Notes under the pieces: model-generated
Databases searched by the model: none
What the model saw: only the letters and a program-made list of their open reading frames with translations
Told to the model about the DNA's origin: nothing
DNA from: Pythium myriotylum
Lineage: Eukaryota > Oomycota > Peronosporomycetes > Pythiales > Pythiaceae
Length of the DNA: 64,000 bases
NCBI GenBank assembly: GCA_023091665.1
Contig: JALJCQ010000007.1
Location: 868,001 to 932,000, forward strand
Direction of reading: 5' to 3'
Translations under genes and position numbers: made by a program
In this document: positions 7,801 to 16,928 of the stretch, piece after piece
Position numbering within the stretch: the stretch's first letter is position 1
How the letters are laid out: each line of letters begins with the position of its first letter

Positions 7801-10640
7801 TTATCTTTCTACCTGGGGAGGGAAGCATCAATGATGCAATGGGGGTGGCGAAGAACGAGATCGCACAATCAGCATCGGTTGATGTGCTCGATTCACTCGA
7901 CTCTTCTTCATCAGCGTTTTACTTTCGAGTATCGACATTGGAGCCGACAGACGGTATTGCCACGGATCCGCAAAATCCAGATACAGCAAAAGTAGTTCAA
8001 CCCCCGACGAAGGGTCCCATTAGTCGTCGGCGAGTTAGGACAACCTGTGTCCTTGGATTTCACAGCAAAGTCTCGCGTGCAGAACGCGACCGTGTAATGT
8101 ACCCCCGTAGGTCTGATTGGCGACTCGTGGTGTTCACGACGAACATTGCTGAGACTGGTGTGACGATCCCAAACGTAAGGTATGTCATTGATACTGGACT
8201 TGAGCGTCGAGTTCGATGGAATCCCGATCTAGATATGAACGAGATGGTGACAGAGCCGATATCCGTATCATCCATGATACAACGCTCTGGTCGCGCAGGT
8301 CGTACAGCCTCAGGAATTTGCATTCGTCTTTTCGCAGAAGAATGTGTTGGCGAGCTCATTCGACCAAACGTCGTTCCTGCCGTGCAGAACTCAATGATAT
8401 ACAAGGCCGTCCTTCTCAACAAGCAACTTGAGGCTCAAGGCGAGTCAAGGCTCCAATTACTAGACCCAATAGCTCCTGAAGTTTTCAGTCGAGCGGAGCG
8501 GCGGCTCGTTGAGCTTGGAGCACTCAATGCTGATCATGGCCAACTAACAAGAGAAGGCGAGGCACTGCTTCGTATTGGTATTGACTTGCGCCTCGGCAGA
8601 TTCTTGATTGCTTGTGCGCGCTTCGGTTGTCTGTCATCTGGTGTCAAGTTGGCATCCATCCTTGTCACCTCAGACGCACCTGAGAGACTGCTGTCTAACC
8701 GAAAAAAGCAGTTCCGTGGAGATCGGCTCCGGCCAGCGATTGACTCAAGCGGAGACCACCTTACCCTCCTGAACATCGTCGAAGCATATGAAATTGCCGA
8801 GCAGCAAGGAGCGGGAATTAAGTGGTGTACTGAGCTCGGCTTGGATTTTGAGGTGTTCGTTGGCGCAGGAGCATCGCGCGAGTACCTTTTGAAAGTGCTC
8901 GACGCACTTCACTTTCCACTGCTGGACGATGAAGCTACGATGACTCGTGCCGGAGGAAACCAGACGTGTATTCGTCGCGCCCTTTGCGCGGCGTTTTACG
9001 ATCAGCTTGCGCGTCCGCGCTTAGCGGGAACTATAAAGAACGGGCTTGTTCGCGTTCTGGATAGATCGACCGCCAAGAGCATGCACGAGAATGCCGAAGG
9101 ATTCGTTAGACGGACTCGAAGCGGGGCTGTGGGCGATGTGTTTACACGTGCCAACTCCGGGAAGGCAACGAACATTAGTGGACAGTCAGATCCCGAAGTT
9201 GAAGTGATAGTCAAAGCTGGAAACTACTCGACTTTATGGCTACCGGAGGTTGCGCAAGGCCTGCAAAGCCCAAACACCCTGGTTGTTATTGGATCCCTCC
9301 TTCTCACAGACGGATCTATCCGTGGAGAGCCGACAGTGCAACTACTTACATGTGTGAGCCCAGAAGACATTCAGGCTGGCGCATCCGATTGGTGTCGGAT
9401 TGTTGACTTCAATCAATTACTGGAGACTTCGATGCGAGAAACACTCCACTTCGAGCTAGTTCGTGGAATGGAGCAATCTTTCTTGGCGAACCGAGGCGCG
9501 TGGATCCGGCAACTTGCGCGGAAATATCATTCAACAGTGGCAACCATATCCCAGGGAAGACTGGAGGTTTCTTGTCCACGTCGAAGTCGCGCACGTGTCG
9601 AACACTACTTGGGCAAGCAGGTGTGCGCTGTGGCCCCAGAGAGTGTGGTCCTGCAGTTGCCGAATCACGTCAATATGGGCAAGCTGATCGGGAAGAGTGG
9701 TGCTCAACTCAACATGCTCAAGCAGGACCTCGAGTGCCTTCTCTTAAGCGAGAGCCTCGGTGCAGGGTATGAGCACGTGCGCCGACCGACCTTATCGGTT
9801 GATAGCACTCGGAAGACTGTCACAGTGACGTTGCAAGGTGCAAGCAAACCACTCATGGGAATAATAGTCGGTCGCGTCCAGTCTGCAATTGCCGAGTTTC
9901 TCGGCAGCGACATAGTACCCCTCGTCTTGGATGCTTCTGGTGAGCGAGGTCAGCAAATGCAACGATGCCCGCGCCTTGCCCTGCTGCACAACCGAGTTCC
10001 ACCATCAGGCTGGAACACTCGTGATGACGTGATGCTGCAGCTGGCTCACACGCTTGTGTGGCAGTGCAATGTCAGCATCCATGGAGGCTTCTTACGTGAC
10101 TGGGTCGTCAGAGGGGAGGAGGCAAATGATATCGATGTCCAAGTATCACCACCTACTACGTGTGACTCGATCGAGCAAGGTCTTCGTGAGTTCTTCAAAG
10201 ATAACGCCGGGGCGCGAACGAAGTGCCTTCACATTTCAAACAAAGGGAGTAAGGGTGCAGCGATGACGTTGACTATAAACGGACGTGGGTTTGCCCCCAT
10301 CGATATCGATCTTGTCGATCGCGAATGTATTCGTGATGTGATTCCACCTCCGGGTGTTGATTGCGACGCCGGTAACTTTCTCCTCAACCGGCTCCATTTC
10401 TGCAAAAAAGTTCCCAGCGCTGGTGGCTCCCTATGTGCTGCACTGGAAAATGCATTGGCAAAGCGATTCGAATTCTATTATCCTCTAGAGGATGGAGAGC
10501 ACCAAGCCATGGCTGTGCGACGTCTAAAGCGATACCTTGGGCGAGGATGGACCTGCGTGTCGTGTGTGCCTTCCGCTGTCAAAGCGAGGCTTTCAGAGTA
10601 CGAACGCGCAATGCTTCGCCCAAACGTATCCGACGAGTGA
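4872..10640 (+). CDS. Giant macro / NUDIX-like / ART / DEAH RNA helicase / KH / nucleotidyltransferase fusion
   Basis: The open frame begins at a GTG (4842); ATGs are at 4872 (used; 1,922 aa) and 4944. Domains in order: macrodomain 37-221 (DAIVNPAN, AGGVAAAIV, SVSSGFFGYT); NUDIX-like 249-383; PARP-type ART 487-635 with H541, Y573 and Val615 in place of the Glu; charged coiled coil about 643-710; DEAH-box helicase with motif I AETGSGKST at 758, DEAH at 860, SAT at 899, motif V TNIAETGVTIPN and motif VI QRSGRAGRT at 1137; an HA2-like region about 1197-1265; a KH domain with GKLIGKSG at 1603; and a nucleotidyltransferase head with GGFLRD at 1738, DID at 1753 and a second PIDID at 1810-1814, as in CCA-adding/poly(A) polymerases. 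No intron is seen in 5.8 kb. The whole points to RNA recognition, unwinding and 3'-end or nucleotidyl modification coupled to ADP-ribose signalling. Antiviral or RNA quality-control roles are inference only. I know of no described protein with this full order. Confidence 0.85.
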   Translation: MEGATGIRSLVPGWAPHDAVRKREMAPTLRWKPSGGGPEIVVMQGDITTCEADAIVNPANCYLVHAGGVAAAIVKRGGRVIQEQCAIWLESNERLPVGKAMSTTGGDLPCRHVIHTVGPTVENGNPTSQHAGDLRNAIWSALCEASTLLLESIAIPSVSSGFFGYTPALAAREIVQECIRFSHHQSNSMTEHAPTLQTIILVNIDDSTCRSFARALEEAAASVNRKAEIMQYDKVESIRSSDELMFSRTGTYSALLLVRGGEHDFEALLGVEFQLYHGKQLSMLGSGMVSTSRDIDSAEAIAHSFCQDIGGVLSVSELIKTMQSPGRQVVLKSTGCILRIVHFDTDRTRKLSETYDRANFGLRTNGKFDHIVWIPWRALLNAVIPTPLGLKALEARPYLAPDIRTFYGLYKLSDLAHQLISTLGETITYHIEDLVTMRMVCRELGRIDILRGADNDHLLLQTLGTDWKLRLTSPPSPPEPPIVNLKPAEKDYQAIVSSLPGHVSARVVSVRRVRAFPRLGNYLLHKRSVSGNIQETEPLFHGTPHRWRATAIALNGFDGSIRLNGRSHGDGIYTASDLVTTMPFFGSAGSLLRLRGLVTKDSPKTNENTIIRGCVHVFPDPKALLPVVIVDYAGEDELDQVELKRHDAEQDYQTLIDQRLDMETKMKFEEDKFKRDTGLRLKAAAEVYYSRLKILRDWKRDEHYEARITRRFQVPAYISTSRKFFLERRHFKSGLPMYEVKNELVEILKTKSVLIIVAETGSGKSTQLPQVLLDDVLQDNEVRRIAILEPRRVNAISLCKRVSEERGLLPGQEVGYTIGRGESNVQPAITRLEYMTHGLFVQLARDYDHLITSYCAVIVDEAHERSLDVDLSLALLQRTLRRCEYGVERSQPFRVIVTSATIGDEAEKIQNYLDPTRAHSAVLQVRGRTFPVHVQYRSDVQIDRRALGSAETGKVLSSAAIQAAVELLRTTIDGNILIFLPGEGSINDAMGVAKNEIAQSASVDVLDSLDSSSSAFYFRVSTLEPTDGIATDPQNPDTAKVVQPPTKGPISRRRVRTTCVLGFHSKVSRAERDRVMYPRRSDWRLVVFTTNIAETGVTIPNVRYVIDTGLERRVRWNPDLDMNEMVTEPISVSSMIQRSGRAGRTASGICIRLFAEECVGELIRPNVVPAVQNSMIYKAVLLNKQLEAQGESRLQLLDPIAPEVFSRAERRLVELGALNADHGQLTREGEALLRIGIDLRLGRFLIACARFGCLSSGVKLASILVTSDAPERLLSNRKKQFRGDRLRPAIDSSGDHLTLLNIVEAYEIAEQQGAGIKWCTELGLDFEVFVGAGASREYLLKVLDALHFPLLDDEATMTRAGGNQTCIRRALCAAFYDQLARPRLAGTIKNGLVRVLDRSTAKSMHENAEGFVRRTRSGAVGDVFTRANSGKATNISGQSDPEVEVIVKAGNYSTLWLPEVAQGLQSPNTLVVIGSLLLTDGSIRGEPTVQLLTCVSPEDIQAGASDWCRIVDFNQLLETSMRETLHFELVRGMEQSFLANRGAWIRQLARKYHSTVATISQGRLEVSCPRRSRARVEHYLGKQVCAVAPESVVLQLPNHVNMGKLIGKSGAQLNMLKQDLECLLLSESLGAGYEHVRRPTLSVDSTRKTVTVTLQGASKPLMGIIVGRVQSAIAEFLGSDIVPLVLDASGERGQQMQRCPRLALLHNRVPPSGWNTRDDVMLQLAHTLVWQCNVSIHGGFLRDWVVRGEEANDIDVQVSPPTTCDSIEQGLREFFKDNAGARTKCLHISNKGSKGAAMTLTINGRGFAPIDIDLVDRECIRDVIPPPGVDCDAGNFLLNRLHFCKKVPSAGGSLCAALENALAKRFEFYYPLEDGEHQAMAVRRLKRYLGRGWTCVSCVPSAVKARLSEYERAMLRPNVSDE

Positions 10641-10743
10641 ATGAGACGGCCGGTTACATTCAGGGAGTAACAAACAAAATCGTGAGTAAGTGCATTTCAG
10701 CTAGGAAGTTACCTAATCATTGGTTTGGAAGCCGTGGCTTGGT

Positions 10744-13266
10744 CTACGGTTCTGGAAGTGCGCATCTGCAGGTTGGACACTCCATCTTTACTTGCATCCA
10801 GCCCTGTAAGCACTCGCGATGGAAGATATGGTCACACGGTGCGATCATGTAGTCTCGCGCCGCAACATCAAGCTCTACCATGCAGATGACACAGTCGATT
10901 GTTCCTTCGTCATTCGTGGAGGTGTGTAGCAAAGACAGCTCTTGGGCATTGATTCGCCGCTCGTAGTTGTACTTAACAGGGAGAAATCTTGAGGGAATAA
11001 AGAATCGAGGTCCGTACTTCTGCTGCAGCACAAGAACCCCAACTTGCAATCCCATCCAGCAGATGAGCAACAAGCAAAAATTGGGTTTGGTCTTGCTATC
11101 ATACTAAGAAGAAAACGATCATGTCACCATACCACAGCGCTACAGCGAGAAAATACTAAGCGTACCATTGGGAACGCTGTGAGGAAGTTGTCTGCGTATC
11201 CGTAGAAATAAAGTGGAAGGAACATGCGCAACGCGCTAATACCGTACAAGTAGCCAGTATCAAATGGGTTCCGCACCTCACTGAAATGAAAGAAAAATTA
11301 GAAAAGAAACCAGACTTCGGGGCTTGACCTGCTACATCGTACCGATGCACATTGTGAACAATTTGAGGTACCCAGAAAGAGTAGCTCACGAAGACGAGGA
11401 AAGGCAGGTAGTTCTATACAAGAGCCCAAGGAGGTTAGGGAGTCGTGGACAAGTCCGAACTAGTATGATCTTACCGAGAAATTGTAGAAAATGGCGAGGC
11501 CGGCAAGCAGAGACAGATAGAATCGAGAGTACAGGGTGGTGAGCTCGCGACGTAATGTTAGCCACCCGTCAGCAAATCCTTGGGGACGCCGCGCCTTCCA
11601 TATAATCAACAAATAGCGCATCTCGAATACTGAGAAGATGATCAACTTCACGAATGCGACAGAAGCAAACGCGGTAAAAACATTCTGGAATTCAGCAGAG
11701 AACGTCTCCAATACGGTAAGCCTGTGTTTTCATGTTGCCAGTAAATATCAGTCTCTTACCTGGGCAACAATTCCGACCGTGAGATGACCAAGACAGAGGT
11801 ATGAATCCAAGATAGCTTGCTGGCCGATAGTGAGCAGGGATACTTTTGCTGCGGTTGCCTGAGTGTTCGTGATCTGGAGTTGACGGAGCAAAAAATAGAT
11901 CTCGGTCATCGAGATGAACGTCATGAGGATTGCGTAACCGGAGGCCTTCGCGAAGAACACGTTGAGGTTTTCTTCCTGAAAAGTCGTATCGATCTTCAAG
12001 TATAATCCACAGTTCACACTTGCCAAGGATCCGACTAGTCGAGATTTCATAGGCTGCAAACTTCCATCGTATGGTTGGGGTTCGCGAGAAGCAGGCTCTG
12101 TGGAGTTCGTGGGATTGTCAAGGGAGAGCTCTATGATACTCACACACTGATCGCTGAATGAATCGCTGTTGCGAAAGCGCGAGACGTAAGTGTATCTCGG
12201 TGGGGAAATGTCAATAGCATCGTAGTCGTCGCGATCCTCTACCAGTGGGACACCGTCGATTGCACCTAGGTTCATTCCATTCCCCAGGCGCAGGTGCGGT
12301 TGAAATTCGTCCTCATCGGTGGGAGAAGTAGTAGGAACCTCGCTGGGATTGGTTGAGTTCTTGTTCGATCTCGGCTTGCGGTACAAAAGCTGAACAGTCG
12401 AGTCGGGACTGTTGCCGAACAATGTCAGCTTACCCATCTTTCTCAGAAAGACGCCTTGTACAGGTAGGATCGTCGCCGCAAGTGATGCCTGTTCTTCGTA
12501 GATTACGAGCTGACCTTTCACGTAAGCAACATCCTCACTCAGCTCCTTCGCGGCCGGTGGCTTCATCTTCAGCAACAGCCAGGTATGACCGTTCTCCACA
12601 GGTTGCAGGTACTGCTGAACTTGAATGTCACGGTCGACTTTGAGATAGGGACTGCAATGACACCCTGAGTATCTCATCATCGCACTTTTTCCTAGAGCAA
12701 GACAACTCACATGATGTCCTTGTAGGCCGGTTTCTCTTTCTCGTAATCCTCCGAAGACAGCGATGACCAGGTGCCTACATCATCGACGCTTATTCACTAC
12801 GCCCTCACCAGCAAAAAAACGCTTCTCGAATGGCCTACGTACCCGAGAAAATGCCCGATGTGTTCCGTGAGATCGCCTTCTCGTCATATGTGGGCAGTCC
12901 GTGGAGCACGTGCTCAAAGTTTCCAACCCGCTCGATGCGCTGGGACTCGTTGAACACACTGTGTTGGGTCCCATATCGATTGACCGCGCCATTGGGCCCC
13001 GCACCGCCGGTGCGTGCGTTCGCCTGACGCTGGCCGTCTCCTGCGCGATTGTCAAAGAACAAGACCATGAAGCAGAGGAAAATGGCCATGCTCAGGAGCT
13101 GCATGCGCTGGCGCTGGAACTGCTGGTGGCGCCACTCGGCGTCCATGGCGCCCATGTTGATCGCGAACGCCGCGTCGGCGACGCCGTCGCTGTTGCCGTT
13201 GTTGCCCGGAGGCCCGTGCCGCGGACTCGCGCGGACGATCATCACGACGCGGTTCTCGCGATCCAT
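10744..13266 (-). CDS. TUL1/Dsc-type multi-pass transmembrane RING E3 ubiquitin ligase
   Basis: Seven exons read on the minus strand: 13266-12843, 12774-12711, 12651-11760, 11705-11475, 11413-11343, 11280-11166, 11103-10744; predicted 718 aa. Introns are 46-68 nt with good GT-AG motifs. The product has an N-terminal membrane segment (MQLLSMAIFLCFMVLFF), a long luminal region containing SGTWSSLSSEDY and PYLKVD typical of the family, several C-terminal membrane helices (including VKLIIFSVFEMRYLL and SYSFWVPQIVHN), and a C-terminal C3H2C3 RING finger (CVIC ... CDHIFHREC ... CPTC). The family includes yeast Tul1, fission yeast Dsc1 and plant FLY1/2, which ubiquitinate membrane proteins in the Golgi/endosomal system. 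The start ATG at 13266 opens a divergent arrangement with the kinesin gene. The acceptor at 11706 is the least certain junction; it was chosen because it alone keeps the frame. Confidence 0.8.
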
Positions 13267-13724
13267 CGCACGCCCAGCGACCGGAAAACCACCAAAATGA
13301 CCGCGAGCGAGTAGAGAATTCCGCGCGCAGACCGCGAGCGCTCGATTCCTCGTCCGGGAGCCTCGGGGAGCGGCCGAATGCGTCGAACTACGCGAGGCGG
13401 AGGCGTGACTTCCTCAGAGAGCGCGTGTCTTCCGTTGGGGTCACACTCCCTGGCCGAGCAGAGTGATGGTCGTCTCAGAATGTCGCACGTACCAATGCAC
13501 AGTCCATACCGAATGTGACGCGAAGGTTCCTTGGACTAACCCCCGACTCGAATTATAATTCGTCGAGACGCAAGGATTTTAATTTGTGGCCAGTTTTTCG
13601 TTTTTGGGCGTGCGCGAAACGACGCGGCCGACAAACCGCCATTGGCACACCCCCACCACGTCTGTGGTTGTTTGGAAGCCTGGGTCTTATCCATCGTATC
13701 TATTGTGTTGATCTGTACGCCAGC
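13267..13724. other. Divergent promoter region between E3 ligase and kinesin
   Basis: About 460 nt separating two divergent starts. Frames here are shadows or short. The kinesin frame is open back to 13515, but only from a GTG. No specific factor site is recognised. Confidence 0.5.
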
Positions 13725-16048
13725 ATGTTGGCCTCGAAGAAAGACGAGTGCGTCCGCGTGATGGTGCGCATCCGCCCGATGAGCAGCAAGGAGAAGCAAG
13801 ATGGACGCCAGGTCGTCGCGACTGCCAACTTTGACCGTGCGGAGATCATGCTCGTGAACCCGTCGGGGACGGAACCCCCCAAGTCGTTCACGTTTGACGC
13901 GTCGTTCGGCGCCGACTCGACGCAGCAACAAGTGTACGACACAGCTGCGACTGAGATCGTCGAAGCTGTCATGGAAGGGTATAATGGCACGATCTTTGCG
14001 TACGGCCAGGTTCGTTGGGTTCCTGCAGTGCCAAACCCCAAAGCTCTAACAAGAGGGAATTTAATATCTAGACGGGAGCGGGAAAGTCCCATACTATGGA
14101 GGGATATGGCGATCAGCCTGGGATTATCCCAAACTCGTTCAAACACATTTTCGGCAAGGTCGCAATTTCGAAGAACAAGCGCATCCTCGTACGAGCATCA
14201 TACTTGGAGATCTACAATGAAGAGATTCGTGACCTCCTCGGCAAAGACCCACGCGCGAGCCTAGACCTGAAAGAAAATGCTGACTCTGGTGTCTATGTCA
14301 AAGGGCTCACGGCTCAGGTCGTCAAAGATGCTGCAGAAATCGACCACGTAATGCAAATGGGAAAGAAGAATCGCAGTGTTGGTGCAACGCTAATGAATCA
14401 AACATCGTCTCGCTCTCATTCAATCTTCACGATCGTCGTCGAATGTCTCAGCGAGAATGGCATCGACGGCAAAGACCACGTGTGTGTGGGCAAGTTGAAT
14501 CTTGTCGATTTGGCTGGTAGTGAACGGCAGTCCAAGACTGGCGCGACCGGTGATCGTTTACAGGAGGCTAACAAAATTAACTTGTCGCTCTCGGCTCTTG
14601 GTAATGTCATATCAGCGCTTGTGGATGGAAAGTCCAAGCATATTCCCTACCGTGACTCGAAACTGACTCGGTTGCTCCAAGACTCGCTTGGTGGCAACAC
14701 TAAGACGGTAATGATCGCTAACTGCGGACCAGCAGAGTACAACTACGAAGAGACGTTAACTACGCTCCGCTACGCAAGTCGAGCCAAGAACATCAAAAAC
14801 AAGCCTAAGATCAATGAGGATCCCAAGGATGCCATGATCCGCGAGTTTCAGGATGAGATTGAAGCACTTAAGGCTAAGCTATTAGCGATCCAGGAAAAAG
14901 GCACTAGTGGTGGCGGAGATAGTTTGGGTGGAATGACATCTCCGTCGCAACCGGAGATCGTCGAGGTGGAGAAGATTGTTGAGAAGGTTATCATTGAGAA
15001 AGGTGTGAGTGAAGAAGAAGCTCGTGCAATTGCAGAAAAGGCCCGTCGAGAGAAGGAAGAGGCTGCCAAGCAAGCCCAAGATGAGATTGCAAACGCAGCC
15101 AAAGACAAGGCAATTGCAGAACATAACAAACGTGAGATCGAGCTTCGGCTTGAACGTGAACGCCAGCATGCGCTTGAAATTGAGCGTCAGCAAAAAGCTC
15201 TGAATGACAAACTTGCATCGCTTCAGGCTAAGCTTCTGATCGGCGGCGAAATGATCACTAAGGCTGCGCAGCAAGAAGATGAGTTACGCCGTGCAAAGCT
15301 AGAGCTGGAGGAGCGGAAACGTCAAGAGCTCAATCTCGCACGCGAGCTCGCTGAGAAAGAGGAAGCCAATTTAATGCGAGAAGAGAAGTACCAATCACTG
15401 CAGGAAGAGGCTGAGGCCAAGGCTCGCAAGCTCAAGAAAGTCTACACAAAAGTGAAGGAAGCGCTTGCCGAAATTCGTCAAATCGAGAAAGCTCACGGTC
15501 GCGAACGCGAAGATATGCTCGATACCATTCGGGAGCTGACTGCACAGCTCAAGCTCAAAACGCTTGTGCTGGACTACTTCATGCCACCGGAAGCCGTCGC
15601 GATGCTTGAAGCGCGGGCGCGTTGGCAGGACGAAGATGGTAACTATACACTTGACAAACTGGAGCTTTCTGGTAACACTCTCAGACCACGGCAACGACCT
15701 CCATCAGCGAGTAGTCAGCGCCGACCCGAAACATCTTCTGACAAACCGCGTGGGAGTTCATCCAAGGGTAAATGCGTGCAGGTTGTTGAGGATGATAATG
15801 CTGTAGAAGACGACGAAATTGCACTAGCTGAGGAACTCGAACTCGCTCGAAACCCCTTCTTTGTCTATGTGTCCGACGATGATGGTGAAGGATATGCCCC
15901 GGCGTCATCGATTCGAAAGAAGGCAGCATCCAGCAGCAGTCGCCCAAAAACGGCGAAGAAAGGGTCTTCGTCATCGTCTTCGAGCAAATCGTCCTCATCA
16001 AAGCGACCGGAAACAGCCAAACGAAGAAGCGAGAAAGAGAGGAGCTAG
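13725..16048 (+). CDS. Kinesin-2-type motor subunit (KIF3/FLA10-like)
   Basis: Two exons: 13725-14009 and 14072-16048, giving 753 aa; the 62-nt intron splits the P-loop between FAYGQ and TGAGKSHT. The motor domain fills about residues 1-340 with [17 protein letters not shown] and RLLQDSLGG. Family features of kinesin-2 are [23 protein letters not shown] text, [18 protein letters not shown], and the post-motor stretch [18 protein letters not shown] long charged coiled coil follows (about 350-570), and the tail is rich in Ser and Lys. Kinesin-2 drives anterograde intraflagellar transport, so the gene implies a flagellated stage. The ATG at 13725 was chosen because it directly precedes the first motor strand ([10 protein letters not shown]); the upstream open frame has only a GTG. 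Confidence 0.9.
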
Positions 16049-16212
16049 GAATGATAATTAAAGGCGACAATTATGTTCTGATAACAGGACCAGAATAATG
16101 GCAAGCAGAGTTTTTATGGTGTTATTGAAGGCTAATCGACCCTTTCTTGGTGAAAATGCGCTTGCGAACGAGGCATCTCGATCATTAGAGCAAGGAAGAA
16201 CCAAGCTGCTCA

Positions 16213-16407
16213 CTATTCACGAGACTTGGCATACGCATCATTGTTTGGGTTCAACTGGTTCGCGCGGTTGTCAGCAGCTTCTTTCGCTGAGTCTCCTGAC
16301 GAAACAGGTCCGTCGCCGCGGCTACTCGTGTAGGCTGCATTGTTCGGGTTCATTTGGTTTGACCTGTTGTCTGCAGCTGCCTTCGAAGCCGACGAGCGTC
16401 CTGGCAT
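16213..16407 (-). CDS. Small protein with duplicated DNR-NQ-NPNN motif (64 aa)
   Basis: Minus-strand ORF with an ATG at 16407. The 64 residues are largely two copies of one unit: ADNRSNQMNPNNAAYTSSRG and, about 33 residues later, ADNRANQLNPNNDAYAKSRE. The unit is strongly conserved between copies at protein level, which argues for real coding. The frame is open upstream to 16590 but without the motif. I do not recognise a function. There is no membrane segment or signal peptide; the composition is polar, with Asn, Ala and Ser abundant, as in disordered or seed/spore-type hydrophilic peptides. It lies tail-to-tail with the kinesin gene, 164 nt away. Confidence 0.65.
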   Translation of the reverse strand: MPGRSSASKAAADNRSNQMNPNNAAYTSSRGDGPVSSGDSAKEAADNRANQLNPNNDAYAKSRE

Positions 16408-16488
16408 GATTATTGCAATCGAGTTGTTCGCTGGCAGTCTTCGATGTGGCAAGTTGAGTTGTGAGGCTTTATTCTCAAGAAACATGCT

Positions 16489-16547
16489 CGTATCCTCGAG
16501 ATACTGCGACGAGATGGCTCGTCGTATCCTCGAGATACTGCGACGAG
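16489..16547. repeat. Two-copy direct repeat of palindromic 25-mer
   Basis: A 25-nt unit (16489-16513 and 16523-16547, period 34) contains CTCGAG at its centre and is itself imperfectly palindromic (CGTCGTATC against GATACTGCGACG). A partial third copy of the linker (ATGGCTCGTCG) follows at about 16553. It lies just upstream of the 64-aa gene on the minus strand, so it could be a regulatory repeat of that gene. Confidence 0.7.
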
Positions 16548-16912
16548 TGTAGGATGGCTCGTCGCACAGCGGTGGGCTCTTTGAGCACAACAGTTGAAGC
16601 TGAGCAGCAACTGCTGGCTCTCTCTACGACAACAAACATGTTTCGATGCACACGATTTTCAAAACAACTCCAACAGTCTTAGTGGTGGATATCTGGACTG
16701 CGATAACTAGCGAATCCATTGTCCACGGGGATCGCCGCCTCCACGTCCTCCAACGGCATGATCAATTCAACAATGTCCATGAGCCAGGTTGAACCCACGT
16801 TGAGCCAGTTCATTCTTCTGTATCAGTATCTTTTCGGGTTTTTGGGTGGTCGAAGTGAGTCCTTGAAGAGCTCCTCGAAAAAAAATGGAAGCTCGGGCGA
16901 CTTGGATTTCCG

Positions 16913-16921
16913 CATTCTTCT
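16913..16921 (+). promoter_or_regulatory. Possible oomycete-type initiator CATTCTTCT
   Basis: CATTCTTCT lies 7 nt before the ATG chosen for the B-box/SAM/kinase gene. It resembles the start of the reported oomycete initiator (GCTCATTYYNCAWTTT). The identical nonamer occurs at 51613-51621 before the VPS9 gene. Weak evidence on its own. Confidence 0.3.
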
Positions 16922-16928
16922 TGCGACC

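Noticed and set aside
73..10640. Idea that the ADP-ribose island is a bacterial or viral operon
   Set aside because: Spacing, lack of ribosome-binding sites, the spliced first gene and eukaryotic-style PARP and DEAH/KH modules fit a eukaryotic gene family better.
13515..13724. Upstream extension of the kinesin frame
   Set aside because: Opens with GTG, not ATG, and adds no motor sequence; the ATG at 13725 directly precedes the first motor strand.
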